A stretch of DNA of 64,000 nucleotides from an uncultured Lachnospiraceae bacterium (GTDB lineage Bacteria; Bacillota; Clostridia; Lachnospirales; Lachnospiraceae): positions 1 through 64,000 of the forward strand of contig CAJKGK010000020.1 in NCBI GenBank assembly GCA_905199445.1, read 5' to 3'. The translations under genes were made by a program, and so were the position numbers. The first letter of the stretch is position 1. Every line of letters starts with the position of its first letter. The notes below the pieces were generated by a model. That model was not told the origin of the DNA. It saw nothing but the letters and a program-made list of their open reading frames with translations, and did no database searches. Below are positions 43,594 to 52,212 of this stretch, piece after piece.

Positions 43594-45039
43594 TTAAATA
43601 AACGGGTCATTTATAAATGACGCAATATCCTCAATCACCCTGGCATCTACCGTCTGTGCCTTCATATAGGCCTGTGATCCCTGAGATTTTTCACCGTTCA
43701 TAAATAAATGTGTCAGACCTGTATATGTTTTAAATGTCCAGTGCTCACTTTCACCATAAGCCGCCTGCCACAAATCATAATCCTCCAGGGTTACCTGATA
43801 GTCTTCTTCACCCTGAAGTACAAGGCAGGGTTCTGTGATCGATGATGCGGTTTCCACAGGGTCATAAGTTTGCACATCCTTCCAGTAGGCCGGGTAAGCC
43901 CCCAGCACAGGCGTATTCGGATCAAGGTTATCCAGATTATGCTCAATCTGATCAAGTGATTCATAAATTTCTGCCAGCTGATCCTTTTGTGCCTCACTCT
44001 GGACTGGATTGATGGATGCCAGAAATTCATACTGCTCACGCATCATTCCTGCCAGAGGTCTTGCCGGTGCTGCCAGAAAAATATAGCCTTCAGCTGATAT
44101 GCCCTGTTCTTCCAGTGTATGATGAATCCTTGGCAGTGCGCCCCCACCCAGACTATGCCCTAACACAAAAATCCGTTCACTGTCAATTTGATCCTGTTTT
44201 TTCAGCAGCGCAACCGCACCGGCAGCGTCAGCTACAGTCTCATCATTCAGCGTCAGCTGAGGATCAGCTGCCATTTCCTTCGAATAAACATAGGTGCGTT
44301 TATCGTAACGGTAAACCGCAATTCCCTTTTGAGCCAGCCCCCAGGCAATATCCCGAAACGGTTTATTTTTCAATAGGGTTTCGTCCCGATCATTATTGCC
44401 GGACCCGTGAACAAGCACTACCGCCGGAAACGGACCATCCCCGGAAGGCAGCGTCAGCGTTCCCGGAAGACACCATCCCTCATGGCCGGCCACCGGAAAA
44501 TTCAAATCAACCTCCGAAAGACCAGAAGGAAGAGATGCACTCTCTTCCTCCTGTCCGTTACCTGTATATTCCAGTGTAAAAATTCCCTGAATTCGGCCTT
44601 CAGTATCAATGCTTACCGTCAAATTAACATTTTGAATCTCAAACTGGCAGGGTACACTGTAGGTTTCAAAATTGTCGCCACACGAAACAATCACATCTTC
44701 CATAGCTTTAAGTTCTCCCAGAGTTTGAAGCGATTGCTGAAGTGCCTCAAAACCGCCCTGGGCCTCAAGCTGAGACTTAAGCTCATCTGTATATGTATAA
44801 TTATTTTCCAGATCCTCTGCACTGCCGTTTAAAAGAACATCAAAATAAGCTTTGGCATCAAAATCGGAGACAATTTCACTTTCCGATGCAGTGGTGCTTT
44901 CTCCTCTGTCTTTAGTATCCTCCGAAGCCTCTGTCTGTGAAGCTGTCTGGCCTTCGTTACTCTGACACCCGGTCAGTCCCATAACCAGAAATCCGGCCAT
45001 TAAAACAGCTGCTAACTTTTTAATCATTATATGCATCAT
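43594..45039 (-). CDS. Lipoprotein alpha/beta hydrolase with N-terminal DUF3887-like domain
   Basis: Secreted lipoprotein of 481 aa: signal peptide with lipobox GLTGC (Cys about 25), Ser/Glu linker, a DUF3887-like region about 60-150 (AKAYFDVLLNG ... LGELKAMEDVIVSCG), then a hydrolase domain with VLVHGSGNNDRDET, nucleophile GHSLGGGALPRI, Asp in VLQGEEDYQVTLEDY and His in GLTHLFMNG. It has its own candidate promoter and 21-bp repeats. It sits between spmA and spmB, which normally adjoin. AGGAGG precedes the ATG. The substrate is unknown; an acyl or peptidic ester is possible. Confidence 0.87.
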   Translation of the reverse strand: MMHIMIKKLAAVLMAGFLVMGLTGCQSNEGQTASQTEASEDTKDRGESTTASESEIVSDFDAKAYFDVLLNGSAEDLENNYTYTDELKSQLEAQGGFEALQQSLQTLGELKAMEDVIVSCGDNFETYSVPCQFEIQNVNLTVSIDTEGRIQGIFTLEYTGNGQEEESASLPSGLSEVDLNFPVAGHEGWCLPGTLTLPSGDGPFPAVVLVHGSGNNDRDETLLKNKPFRDIAWGLAQKGIAVYRYDKRTYVYSKEMAADPQLTLNDETVADAAGAVALLKKQDQIDSERIFVLGHSLGGGALPRIHHTLEEQGISAEGYIFLAAPARPLAGMMREQYEFLASINPVQSEAQKDQLAEIYESLDQIEHNLDNLDPNTPVLGAYPAYWKDVQTYDPVETASSITEPCLVLQGEEDYQVTLEDYDLWQAAYGESEHWTFKTYTGLTHLFMNGEKSQGSQAYMKAQTVDARVIEDIASFINDPFI

Positions 45040-45061
45040 CGTTTCCTCCTATCTGATCTTT

Positions 45062-45123
45062 ATTTTAAATGATTTTTTCAAAAACACAAGTATATGAACA
45101 TGAGATATATAAAAATGAACATG
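45062..45123 (-). promoter_or_regulatory. 21-bp tandem repeat CATGTTCAT and promoter of the lipoprotein hydrolase
   Basis: Minus strand CATGTTCAT at 45123-45115 and 45102-45094, exactly 21 bp apart. TTGTGT (45089-45084), 16-bp spacer, TAAAAT (45067-45062) follows at once. The geometry of tandem repeats just upstream of a -35 resembles AraC-family activation, but the repeat sequence differs from GTCAT sites. Confidence 0.5.
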
Positions 45124-45140
45124 AAGTAAGGATTCCTGCA

Positions 45141-45707
45141 TCAGCTTCTTACTTTACAATACACAATAGCAGCCAGTGTACTGACCATCGTTGCGGCAAT
45201 CGCCGGCCCTACAATTGCCGTGGGCGCAGCACTGCCGTACTGGCTTCTGTAAGCGATGATGCTGACTGGAATCAACTGCAATGATGAAATATTTAAAATC
45301 AGGAATGTACACATGGCATTACTGGCTGTTTTTCTATATCCGTTCAATTCTCCCAGCAGTTCCATTGCCCGAAGACCGGCAGGGGTAGCCGCCCATCCAA
45401 GTCCAAGAATATTCGCCACGCAGTTTGTTGCAATATATTCTCCGGCAGGATGGTCCTTTGGAACATCCGGAAAAAGCAGTCCCAATGCCGGCCGAAGCCA
45501 CGTGGAAAGTTTTTCTAAAAGTCCGGACTTTTCTGCAATTTTTAAAACACCTGTCCACATGGCCATCACCCCCAGCATGGTTATACAAAGTTGAACCGCA
45601 TCCTGAGAAGATGAAATCACAGCTTCTGAAATATCCTGCATATGTCCCGTCACCGCGCCAATCACAAAGCCCAGGACAAGCATTCCTGTCCACAAATAAT
45701 TTAACAT
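45141..45707 (-). CDS. spmA: Spore maturation protein A
   Basis: Integral membrane protein of 188 aa with the SpmA hallmarks: MLNYLWTGMLVLGFVIGAV, SSQDAVQLCITMLGVMAMWTG, ATNCVANILGLGWAATPAGL and NISSLQLIPVSIIAYRSQYGS. Partner of SpmB in late spore maturation. This ATG, behind AGGTGAG, fits the family N-terminus; a GTG three codons upstream is the alternative. The predicted promoter would leave a leader of only about 15 nt. Confidence 0.92.
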   Translation of the reverse strand: MLNYLWTGMLVLGFVIGAVTGHMQDISEAVISSSQDAVQLCITMLGVMAMWTGVLKIAEKSGLLEKLSTWLRPALGLLFPDVPKDHPAGEYIATNCVANILGLGWAATPAGLRAMELLGELNGYRKTASNAMCTFLILNISSLQLIPVSIIAYRSQYGSAAPTAIVGPAIAATMVSTLAAIVYCKVRS

Positions 45708-45728
45708 TTTTCTCACCTGTCTGGTTAT

Positions 45729-45757
45729 TCTATATAATATAGGCCTTAGATTTTCAA
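45729..45757 (-). promoter_or_regulatory. Candidate spmA promoter
   Basis: Minus strand TTGAAA (45757-45752), 17-bp spacer, TATAGA (45734-45729). spmA in Bacillus is sporulation-controlled; a sigma-A-like match here is therefore only tentative. Confidence 0.4.
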
Positions 45758-45797
45758 ATTATTCATTAGATTTAATGACGTTCGTCTCAAAGACCTT

Positions 45798-45827
45798 TTG
45801 ACCCAGTCATCCTGTGTATGATATAAT
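45798..45827 (+). promoter_or_regulatory. Promoter of the GH3 lipoprotein gene
   Basis: TTGACC (45798-45803), 18-bp spacer, TATAAT (45822-45827). The predicted start near 45834 leaves a leader of about 130 nt before the ATG. Confidence 0.7.
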
Positions 45828-45964
45828 TGATAAATAGTGAATCCAATCTGGATATACGTTCAGAGCCGTGCCAAAACCAGATGTTCTGGTGATTGATGTA
45901 CAGACAATATCCATGATTTATATGGAAAATTTCCCCAAAAATTTAAAAGGAAGCAGGTGTAACA

Positions 45965-47197
45965 ATGAAACTGAAAAAACTGTGTACAGGTGTCATTCTG
46001 ACCGTCATGACAGTGGGGCTTACCTCCTGTCAGTATATAGAAGCTGCTTTTAAAACGCCGCCTGAAACTGAGGCTACCCATTTAACGATTCATGAAAAAA
46101 TGCCTCAGTCCCAGCCGGAATCTGTTACAGAAACCGAAAGTACAAAACAGCCCTCCGGCAATACGGCCATCGAAGTTGACATGCCGGATGTGGACTGCCG
46201 TGCGAAGGAGCTATTGGAAGAAATGACCCTGGAGGAAAAGGTTGGTCAGATGTTTATCGCCCGCTGCCCGGAGACAGATGGCGCAGCTTTGGCCCAGCAA
46301 TATCATCTGGGCGGCTATGTTTTATTTGGACGGGATTTTGAAAATAAAACGAAAGACCAGATTATTGCCGATATCCAAGGCTATCAGTCCGTCTCTGCTG
46401 TTCCTATGTTTATTGCTGTGGATGAGGAAGGGGGTACCGTCAATCGGGTGAGTACAAACCCCAATCTGCGCTCTGTTCCCTTCTGGGCTTCCCAGGATCT
46501 GTATGCCGAGGGCGGTTTTGAACTGATTGCCAGCGATACTGAAGAAAAATGTAATCTCCTGGAATCTCTGGGCATTAATCTGAATCTGGCACCGGTATGT
46601 GATATTTCCACAAACCCGCTTGACTATATTTACCCCCGAACCTTTGGCCAGGATGCCGATCTGACTTCGCAATATGTTGAAACCGTTGTAAGCATGATGA
46701 ACGCCAAAAAAATGGGAAGCACCCTGAAACACTTTCCAGGTTATGGCAGCAATTCAGATACGCATACCGGTATTTCTATTGACCCCCGCAGTTATGACCA
46801 GCTGGCAGCCAATGATTTTCTGCCGTTTCAGGCTGGAATAAACGCCGGAGCCACTTCGGTACTTGTCTCCCATAATGTGATTCAAAGCATCGAAGACAAT
46901 GTCCCGGCTTCACTGTCTCCAAAAGTTCACGAGGTTCTTCGGGAGGCCCTGAATTTTCAGGGTATTATCATGACAGATGATCTGTCCATGGACGCCATCA
47001 GTGAATACAGCGGCAGCAGTGACCCGGCCGTTTTGGCCGTAGCCGCAGGCAATGATCTGATCTGTACCACAGATTTTACCACGCAGATCCCGGCCGTTAT
47101 AGAAGCTGTTGAAAACGGAAATCTCACAGAAAGTCAGATCGATGCAGCGGTTTTACGTATTCTGGATGCAAAACTGGCCCTGGATATTATAGAATAA
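45965..47197 (+). CDS. Lipoprotein glycoside hydrolase family 3 (NagZ-like beta-N-acetylhexosaminidase)
   Basis: Surface lipoprotein of 410 aa with lipobox GLTSC (Cys22) and a linker to about residue 75. The single GH3 barrel shows MTLEEKVGQMF, AVDEEGG, NLAPVCDI and the NagZ signature KHFPGYGSNSDTH (255-267), whose His-Asp loop supplies the general acid. The nucleophile Asp lies in MTDDLSMDAI (about 338). There is no C-terminal second domain, as in NagZ. It probably removes GlcNAc from muropeptides outside the cell. AGGAAG... upstream (AAAAGGAAGCAGG) gives the ribosome site. Confidence 0.92.
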   Translation: MKLKKLCTGVILTVMTVGLTSCQYIEAAFKTPPETEATHLTIHEKMPQSQPESVTETESTKQPSGNTAIEVDMPDVDCRAKELLEEMTLEEKVGQMFIARCPETDGAALAQQYHLGGYVLFGRDFENKTKDQIIADIQGYQSVSAVPMFIAVDEEGGTVNRVSTNPNLRSVPFWASQDLYAEGGFELIASDTEEKCNLLESLGINLNLAPVCDISTNPLDYIYPRTFGQDADLTSQYVETVVSMMNAKKMGSTLKHFPGYGSNSDTHTGISIDPRSYDQLAANDFLPFQAGINAGATSVLVSHNVIQSIEDNVPASLSPKVHEVLREALNFQGIIMTDDLSMDAISEYSGSSDPAVLAVAAGNDLICTTDFTTQIPAVIEAVENGNLTESQIDAAVLRILDAKLALDIIE

Positions 47198-47202
47198 TGA
47201 AC

Positions 47203-47254
47203 AAAAAATCGGCGGCACCGGAAAATCAATCAGATTCCGGCACTGCCGATTTTT
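47203..47254. terminator. Bidirectional terminator between GH3 and LysR genes
   Basis: AAAAATCGGC...GCCGATTTTT hairpin with inner CCGGAA/TTCCGG arms and T-runs at both ends. Confidence 0.9.
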
Positions 47255-47255
47255 G

Positions 47256-47312
47256 AAGTTTCAGATTTTTTAAGTTTCAGATTTTAGGGTCCAGATTTTT
47301 TAGTTTCAGATC
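47256..47312. repeat. Short degenerate tandem repeat overlapping the LysR stop
   Basis: About 3.7 copies of a 15-16-bp unit AAGTTTCAGATTTTTT (47256-47271, 47272-47286, 47287-47301, 47302-47312). The last copy supplies the LysR stop codon. Probably slipped-strand expansion; it could change the very end of the LysR protein. Confidence 0.65.
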
Positions 47313-48208
47313 GTTTGCGTTTGGATTTCTTTCAGGACTTCAAGAAGACACTGAATAAAACTCTGAATCACCTTGTCCTCCCACTTTTTCTTCCATAAAA
47401 GCTTAACCACATGAGAAGAATCCAGGGGGATTTTTCTAAAATCCGGATGACGGCATTCCCGATTCCACTCATCCACAATAGCAACCCCCATGTTGCACTG
47501 AACGCCCACCATCATGGCATCCGTGCCGCTGACGACCCGAACCTTAGGCAAAAAACCATAAGGTTTGCAAAAGCCTCTGACCAGATCCCGACTATAAATC
47601 GATGTATCATTATCTGCCGTCACAAGGAAGCTCTCATCTTTAAAATCAAAAGGCGTTAAATCCGGCTTTTGAGCCAGCGGATGTTTTGCGGAAAACAAAA
47701 GCATCCGGGGAAGCTCGCACAAATCTATACCTGTAATTTCTTCCTGATCCACCACATTGGGATCTATGGAAATCACCATATCCTCCACCTCTGAAATCAG
47801 CATATTTTCCACACAGTTGACTTCATAGCTGTTAATTCGAAGTGTAACCTTTTCATTTCTTTCATAAAATCTGCGGACAGCCTCCGGCAAAAACGGTGAG
47901 ACATCCCAACAGTTGACAACCCCCAGCCTGACAATACGCTGTTCACTTTCAGACAAAAGCTGTGCGTGAATCTTTATATTGTTCAACTCAATTTTATATT
48001 CCATAAAAAACTGATTAAACATTTCTCCGGCTTTGGTCAGATGCACAGACTTGTTTGTTCGTTCGAATAAGGTATAGCCCAGTTCCTCCTCCAGCGCCAG
48101 AATCTGACGGCTGATTGCAGGCTGTGAAACAAACAGCTCCCTAGCTGCCTTTGTAAAACTTAAGTGTCTGGCTACAGCCAGAAAATAATCAATCTGTAAA
48201 TCATTCAT
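47306..48208 (-). CDS. LysR-family transcriptional regulator
   Basis: LTTR of about 300 aa: N-terminal winged HTH (FLAVARHLSFTKAARELFVSQPAISRQILALEEELG in parts) and a C-terminal effector domain (VRLGVVNCWDVSPFLPEAVRRF, LFSAKHPLA). Start: the ATG with AAGGG about 10 nt upstream; the ATG three codons earlier abuts the SD. No target is divergently adjacent (the nearest is the tRNA), so its regulon is not evident. A minus-strand TATAAT at 48290-48285 is a possible promoter -10. Confidence 0.9.
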   Translation of the reverse strand: MNDLQIDYFLAVARHLSFTKAARELFVSQPAISRQILALEEELGYTLFERTNKSVHLTKAGEMFNQFFMEYKIELNNIKIHAQLLSESEQRIVRLGVVNCWDVSPFLPEAVRRFYERNEKVTLRINSYEVNCVENMLISEVEDMVISIDPNVVDQEEITGIDLCELPRMLLFSAKHPLAQKPDLTPFDFKDESFLVTADNDTSIYSRDLVRGFCKPYGFLPKVRVVSGTDAMMVGVQCNMGVAIVDEWNRECRHPDFRKIPLDSSHVVKLLWKKKWEDKVIQSFIQCLLEVLKEIQTQTI

Positions 48209-48449
48209 AAATGCCATTCCCTTTTTAATTACTTAGTTTAAATTACTGATGTTTTTGTACGCAATGACTGTATATACTTTTTTTATTATAACATTTCCTT
48301 GTTCCCGTAATGTAAGTATAACATTAACCACTGCTTTTGGCTACCTTAACCCATTGTCTAAAATCCACGAGATTGGGATAGCTTTATTTCAAGCAACTTC
48401 ATAATGATTATTATTCGTTAAATTTTTTTAATTTTTTTTAAAAAAGGTA

Positions 48450-48478
48450 TTGCATTTTTCTGAAAAGTCATTTATAAT
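48450..48478 (+). promoter_or_regulatory. tRNA promoter
   Basis: TTGCAT (48450-48455), 17-bp spacer, TATAAT (48473-48478), with AT-rich upstream sequence that could act as an UP element. About 40 bp before the tRNA. The rest of 48209-48449 is AT-rich with no gene seen. Confidence 0.8.
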
Positions 48479-48518
48479 AGGTTTTGCTGTTGAGGCAGTA
48501 ACACAAAAGATAACATAA

Positions 48519-48591
48519 GCGCTTCTAGCTCAGTTGGTAGAGCACCTGACTCTTAATCAGGGTGTCCAGGGTTCGAGCCCCTGGAGGCGCA
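48519..48591 (+). tRNA. tRNA-Lys(CTT)
   Basis: Complete cloverleaf: acceptor GCGCTTC/GAGGCGC (one G-U), D arm GCTC/GAGC, anticodon arm CCTGA/TCAGG with loop CTCTTAA giving anticodon CTT at 48552-48554, T arm CAGGG/CCCTG with TTCGAGC. Discriminator A591 and no encoded CCA. It reads AAG lysine codons. Confidence 0.97.
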
Positions 48592-48682
48592 CTTAAAAGC
48601 ACTGTTTTTGCGGACTTATGAGCCGTGGGGACGGTGTTTTTCAGTTCTCCAAACTTTTTCTTTATTTCTGCAGAATTCCCCC

Positions 48683-48712
48683 TTGTATTTCTCATAACAA
48701 CATGCGTATAAT
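48683..48712 (+). promoter_or_regulatory. Promoter of the AI-2E-family permease gene
   Basis: TTGTAT (48683-48688), 18-bp spacer, TATAAT (48707-48712), about 70 bp before the ATG. A short CCGT/ACGG hairpin with TGTTTTT upstream (about 48631-48648) may end the tRNA transcript. Confidence 0.65.
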
Positions 48713-48782
48713 CTATATATAACCCTCAGAGGATATGCCGCCGCTGAGTTTTCAAACAATTCATCACAGAGAGGTCGTACTT

Positions 48783-50114
48783 ATGGAAAACAAAGAAAAA
48801 AATCCCCTTCCCCAGACCCCTGATCCGGCTCAGGAATCCCTTTCCCCCATGAAAAACAGAAGCCGTTTTCAGGCCAACAAAAAGTATTTTACAATCTGCA
48901 TTTATGCGATTATTACCTTCTGTATCTGTCTGCTCCTTTTTAAGTTTATTAATAACTGGCAAGATACCAAAGCCCACATAGCCGACATGTGCAATATGCT
49001 CTCTCCCTTCCTCATCGCCTTTCTGATTGCATATTTTATCAATCCGCTGATCCGCAACATTGACCGGATTCTGTTTAGCCGAACCCTTAAGGATAAGTTT
49101 GTCCGTCTGCACAGAGTTGTTTCTCTGATTATTGCCTATATCATTTTTATCGGCATGATTGCTCTGCTTCTGAAATTTGTCATTCCGCAGGTAGGAACAA
49201 GTATTCTTGAATTGATTAAACAGGCCCCCACCATGTATGACAATATGGTTAATGGTATTAATGAATTTATCATTGCACATCCCAATCTGGATCTTGACTA
49301 TATCCAGGATTTTGTCAACAGTAATCTTCCGGTGATTTTTTCCTATGCTCAGGATTTTATGAGCAGTATGCTGCCTGTCATTTACAGTGCCGGACTTTCC
49401 ATTATCAGCTGGATTATCAATATCGTACTGGCTTTTGTCATTTCCTGTTATCTGATGTGGGATAAAGAAAACCTTCTTCGCTCCATAAAAAAAATCATGT
49501 ATGCACTTTTAAAAGAAAATCATGCAGCAAAGGTCATTGCCATTGTCAAAAAATGTAACGATATTTTCAGCGGTTTTATTATCGGCAAAGCCATTGACTC
49601 CCTGATTATCGGCATTTTATGTTTCATCCTTATGTGCATCCTCAAGCTTCCCTATGCGATTTTAATCAGTGTGGTTGTAGGCGTTACGAATATGATTCCC
49701 TACTTCGGGCCATTTATCGGAGCCATTCCAGGGGCATTAATCCTATTGATTATCAGTCCAAAGCTGTCGCTGATTTTTATTATTATGGTTTTTGCACTTC
49801 AGCAGTTTGACGGTAATATCCTTGGCCCCAAAATTCTTGGTGATTCCACCGGCCTTCAGCCGATCTGGATTATTTTCGCCATCACAGTAGGCGGTTATAC
49901 AGCTGGCCCTGTGGGAATGTTTTTGGGCGTTCCGATTACGGCTGTCATCGCATACCTTCTGAATTGCATGATTGAGTACCTCATTCGTAAACGCCATCTG
50001 TCTCCGGAAGTAGCGCAGATGCTGGCCCCGCCCCAAAAACCTGCCAAGACAGAAAACAGCAGACATACCGGCCCGGCTTCCATCATAAAGCGCTTTGGCA
50101 CCAGGAAAAAATAA
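48783..50114 (+). CDS. AI-2E family (PerM-type) transporter
   Basis: Membrane protein of 443 aa with about eight TM helices of the AI-2E transporter/PerM family: MLSPFLIAFLIAYFINPLIRN near TM2, a long extracellular amphipathic region, then ISVVVGVTNMIPYFGPFIGAIPGA and the GPVGMFLGVPITAVIAYL end. Members export small molecules or act in ion exchange; AI-2 export itself is not implied. Start: GAGAGG 8 nt upstream; the ATG 16 codons earlier lacks an SD. A basic C-terminal tail (KTENSRHTGPASIIKRFGTRKK) follows. Confidence 0.9.
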   Translation: MENKEKNPLPQTPDPAQESLSPMKNRSRFQANKKYFTICIYAIITFCICLLLFKFINNWQDTKAHIADMCNMLSPFLIAFLIAYFINPLIRNIDRILFSRTLKDKFVRLHRVVSLIIAYIIFIGMIALLLKFVIPQVGTSILELIKQAPTMYDNMVNGINEFIIAHPNLDLDYIQDFVNSNLPVIFSYAQDFMSSMLPVIYSAGLSIISWIINIVLAFVISCYLMWDKENLLRSIKKIMYALLKENHAAKVIAIVKKCNDIFSGFIIGKAIDSLIIGILCFILMCILKLPYAILISVVVGVTNMIPYFGPFIGAIPGALILLIISPKLSLIFIIMVFALQQFDGNILGPKILGDSTGLQPIWIIFAITVGGYTAGPVGMFLGVPITAVIAYLLNCMIEYLIRKRHLSPEVAQMLAPPQKPAKTENSRHTGPASIIKRFGTRKK

Positions 50115-50134
50115 CATCAGAGAGGATTTTATTT

Positions 50135-51904
50135 ATGAAAACATCGGAAGAACTAAAAAGTCTTCTGGAAAAAATTGACCACAGGGGATATCCCGCCTAT
50201 AAAGAAACACGGGGAAGCTACCAATTTCCAGGATATATTTTGTCTATTGACCATGTTCAGGGGGATCCGTTTGCTTCCCCATCTAAAGTCAGCATCCATG
50301 TCCAGGGACGTCAAGGCGGCTTTCCGTCCAGGCTTTATGACAAGCCATGGAAGCAGACTGCCCTGGAAGATGCGCTGCTCCGTGAATTTTCCCGCCAGAT
50401 CGAAACCTTTTCCTTTAAGGCCCGGGGATCGGGAAAAAGCGGTCTGATCAGTGTGAGCACATGTGGTCAGGAAGTGCTCTCCCGCTCGGCCTGCAGCATC
50501 GACCGCACCTCCGGGAAAATCACTTTACGCCTTGAAGTCGGCTTTCCGGCCAATGGACGCACCATCAATGCCGGTGAGCTTTCCAGAATATTATTCCAGT
50601 TCTTACCTTCCTGCGTAAAAAAATCATTGTTTTACAGGGCATTGGATACAAAACATCTTGAAAAAGTCATGGAACTGTCCGAAGATCAGCAGTTTATTCG
50701 AAATCAGCTCAGCCATCTTGGACTGACCGCTTTTATTGCCAATGGCTCTATCTTACCCAGAGCCACCGGTGTTTCCCAAAAACCCCTGAAAAATGCCCGG
50801 CCGTTTCTTGCTCCGCCTTCTATGTCTGTTACCCTGAATCTGCCCTACGCCGGTTCTGTCACAGGCATGGGGATTAAGTCCGGTGTAACCTTAATTGTAG
50901 GCGGTGGTTATCATGGCAAATCTACCCTTCTGGAGGCACTGGAACGTGGCGTTTATAATCACATTTCCGGTGATGGTCGGGAATTGGTCATCACCGATCC
51001 GTCTGCCGTAAAAATCCGTGCCGAAGATGGCAGAAGTATTCATCAGGTGGACATTTCCCTGTTCATTAATGATCTTCCCAACGGCAAAAACACACACAAT
51101 TTTGATACTGAGAATGCCAGCGGCAGTACTTCTCAGGCTGCCAATATTGTGGAGGCCATAGAGGCAGGCACCCGGCTTATGCTGATCGATGAAGATACAA
51201 GTGCTTCCAACTTTATGGTCCGAGATGCCCTAATGGAAAGTGTGGTTTCAGCGGACAGTGAGCCCATTACACCGTTAATCCACCGAATCCGCAGTCTGTA
51301 TACGGATTTTAGCATCTCCTCTATTATCGTAGCCGGCAGCTGCGGTGCTTATTTTGATCAGGCTGACTGTGTGATACAGATGGACCGGTATGAACCCAGA
51401 GAAATCACAGATCTGGCACATAAGAAAGCTGAGGAATTTCAAAAAATAATAGCCTCGGATAACGGTCCAGGCCGCTCGTTTTGTCAATCAGACAGTCATG
51501 ATCGTTTCATCCCTCTGGTCCAGCCTCAGTTTGACCGCTTTCCAAGATCCCCCTATCTCCAGGCCTCTGAACCTGACCGTCAGGCCAAAATCAGAGTAAA
51601 CGGCAAAGACGGTGTTTCCATAGGCAAATCCTTGATCGATTTAAGATACACGGAGCAGCTGGTAGATTCCGAACAGCTTATGGCGCTGGGCTATATGTTG
51701 GATTATGCCCGCAGACATTTTATGGATGGTCAAACCACGCTCACTGCGGTTATTTCCCAACTGGAAGTGCTGATTAATCAGAAAGGTCTGGCCAGTATTT
51801 GTGAAGGAAACTATCTTCCGGCCGGTCTGGCCATGCCCCGGCGCCAGGAAATATTCGCCTGTTTCAACAGATGCAGAGAATTAAATTTCAACAGAAAACA
51901 GTAA
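50135..51904 (+). CDS. Predicted ATPase of the ABC class (ABC_ATPase, PF09818-type)
   Basis: Soluble P-loop ATPase of 589 aa. An N-terminal domain (about 1-240) precedes Walker A VGGGYHGKSTLLEALE (about 255-270). A signature-like ENASGSTSQAANIVEA (326-341) and Walker B LMLIDEDTSASNFM (349-361) follow, and a C-terminal RVNGKDGVSIGKSLIDLRY region. Architecture matches the stand-alone ABC_ATPase family of unknown function. It has no TM or partner permease. GAGAGGA precedes the ATG, 20 bp after the AI-2E permease stop, so the two are probably co-transcribed. Confidence 0.9.
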   Translation: MKTSEELKSLLEKIDHRGYPAYKETRGSYQFPGYILSIDHVQGDPFASPSKVSIHVQGRQGGFPSRLYDKPWKQTALEDALLREFSRQIETFSFKARGSGKSGLISVSTCGQEVLSRSACSIDRTSGKITLRLEVGFPANGRTINAGELSRILFQFLPSCVKKSLFYRALDTKHLEKVMELSEDQQFIRNQLSHLGLTAFIANGSILPRATGVSQKPLKNARPFLAPPSMSVTLNLPYAGSVTGMGIKSGVTLIVGGGYHGKSTLLEALERGVYNHISGDGRELVITDPSAVKIRAEDGRSIHQVDISLFINDLPNGKNTHNFDTENASGSTSQAANIVEAIEAGTRLMLIDEDTSASNFMVRDALMESVVSADSEPITPLIHRIRSLYTDFSISSIIVAGSCGAYFDQADCVIQMDRYEPREITDLAHKKAEEFQKIIASDNGPGRSFCQSDSHDRFIPLVQPQFDRFPRSPYLQASEPDRQAKIRVNGKDGVSIGKSLIDLRYTEQLVDSEQLMALGYMLDYARRHFMDGQTTLTAVISQLEVLINQKGLASICEGNYLPAGLAMPRRQEIFACFNRCRELNFNRKQ

Positions 51905-51910
51905 AATATG

Positions 51911-51963
51911 TCAAAAAGCATTGATTCCGTATCCGCCACTCAGGCCATACGAAATCAATGCTT
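51911..51963 (-). terminator. Terminator behind trmB and the small ORF
   Basis: AAGCATTGATT/AATCAATGCTT hairpin (51916-51926 with 51953-51963, extended by CGTAT/ATACG), followed on the minus strand by TTTTTGACAT. It may also stop the convergent plus-strand operon. Confidence 0.85.
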
Positions 51964-52001
51964 CCCATTTCGTCAGAGCTATTGTTTTTCTTGTGATCGG
52001 A

Positions 52002-52151
52002 TTATTTTTTCTTCTGAAAACCCCCGAATTCATTAATTGTTTTCTCAACTTCTTTTAAAGACCGAAGCATATGATTACATTTTTTCGCCATACATTTATG
52101 ATCATAAACGGCCAGAGTGATTTTCTTGTGCAGTTCCCTGCCAATGCTCAT
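52002..52151 (-). CDS. Small basic protein, 49 aa, downstream of trmB
   Basis: Starts MSIGRELHKKITLAVYDHKC and ends QKKK. It has 3 Cys and many Lys, is likely helical, and has no TM. Support: GGGAG 5-6 nt before the ATG, position 62 bp after trmB with the terminator right behind it. I do not recognise a family. It could be a real small protein or chance; the codon usage looks ordinary. Confidence 0.5.
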   Translation of the reverse strand: MSIGRELHKKITLAVYDHKCMAKKCNHMLRSLKEVEKTINEFGGFQKKK

Positions 52152-52212
52152 CGGATCACTCCCGGAATATTTTTTGTTTATAGTTCTATTCTATGCCAAT
52201 CGACCAAATCCG

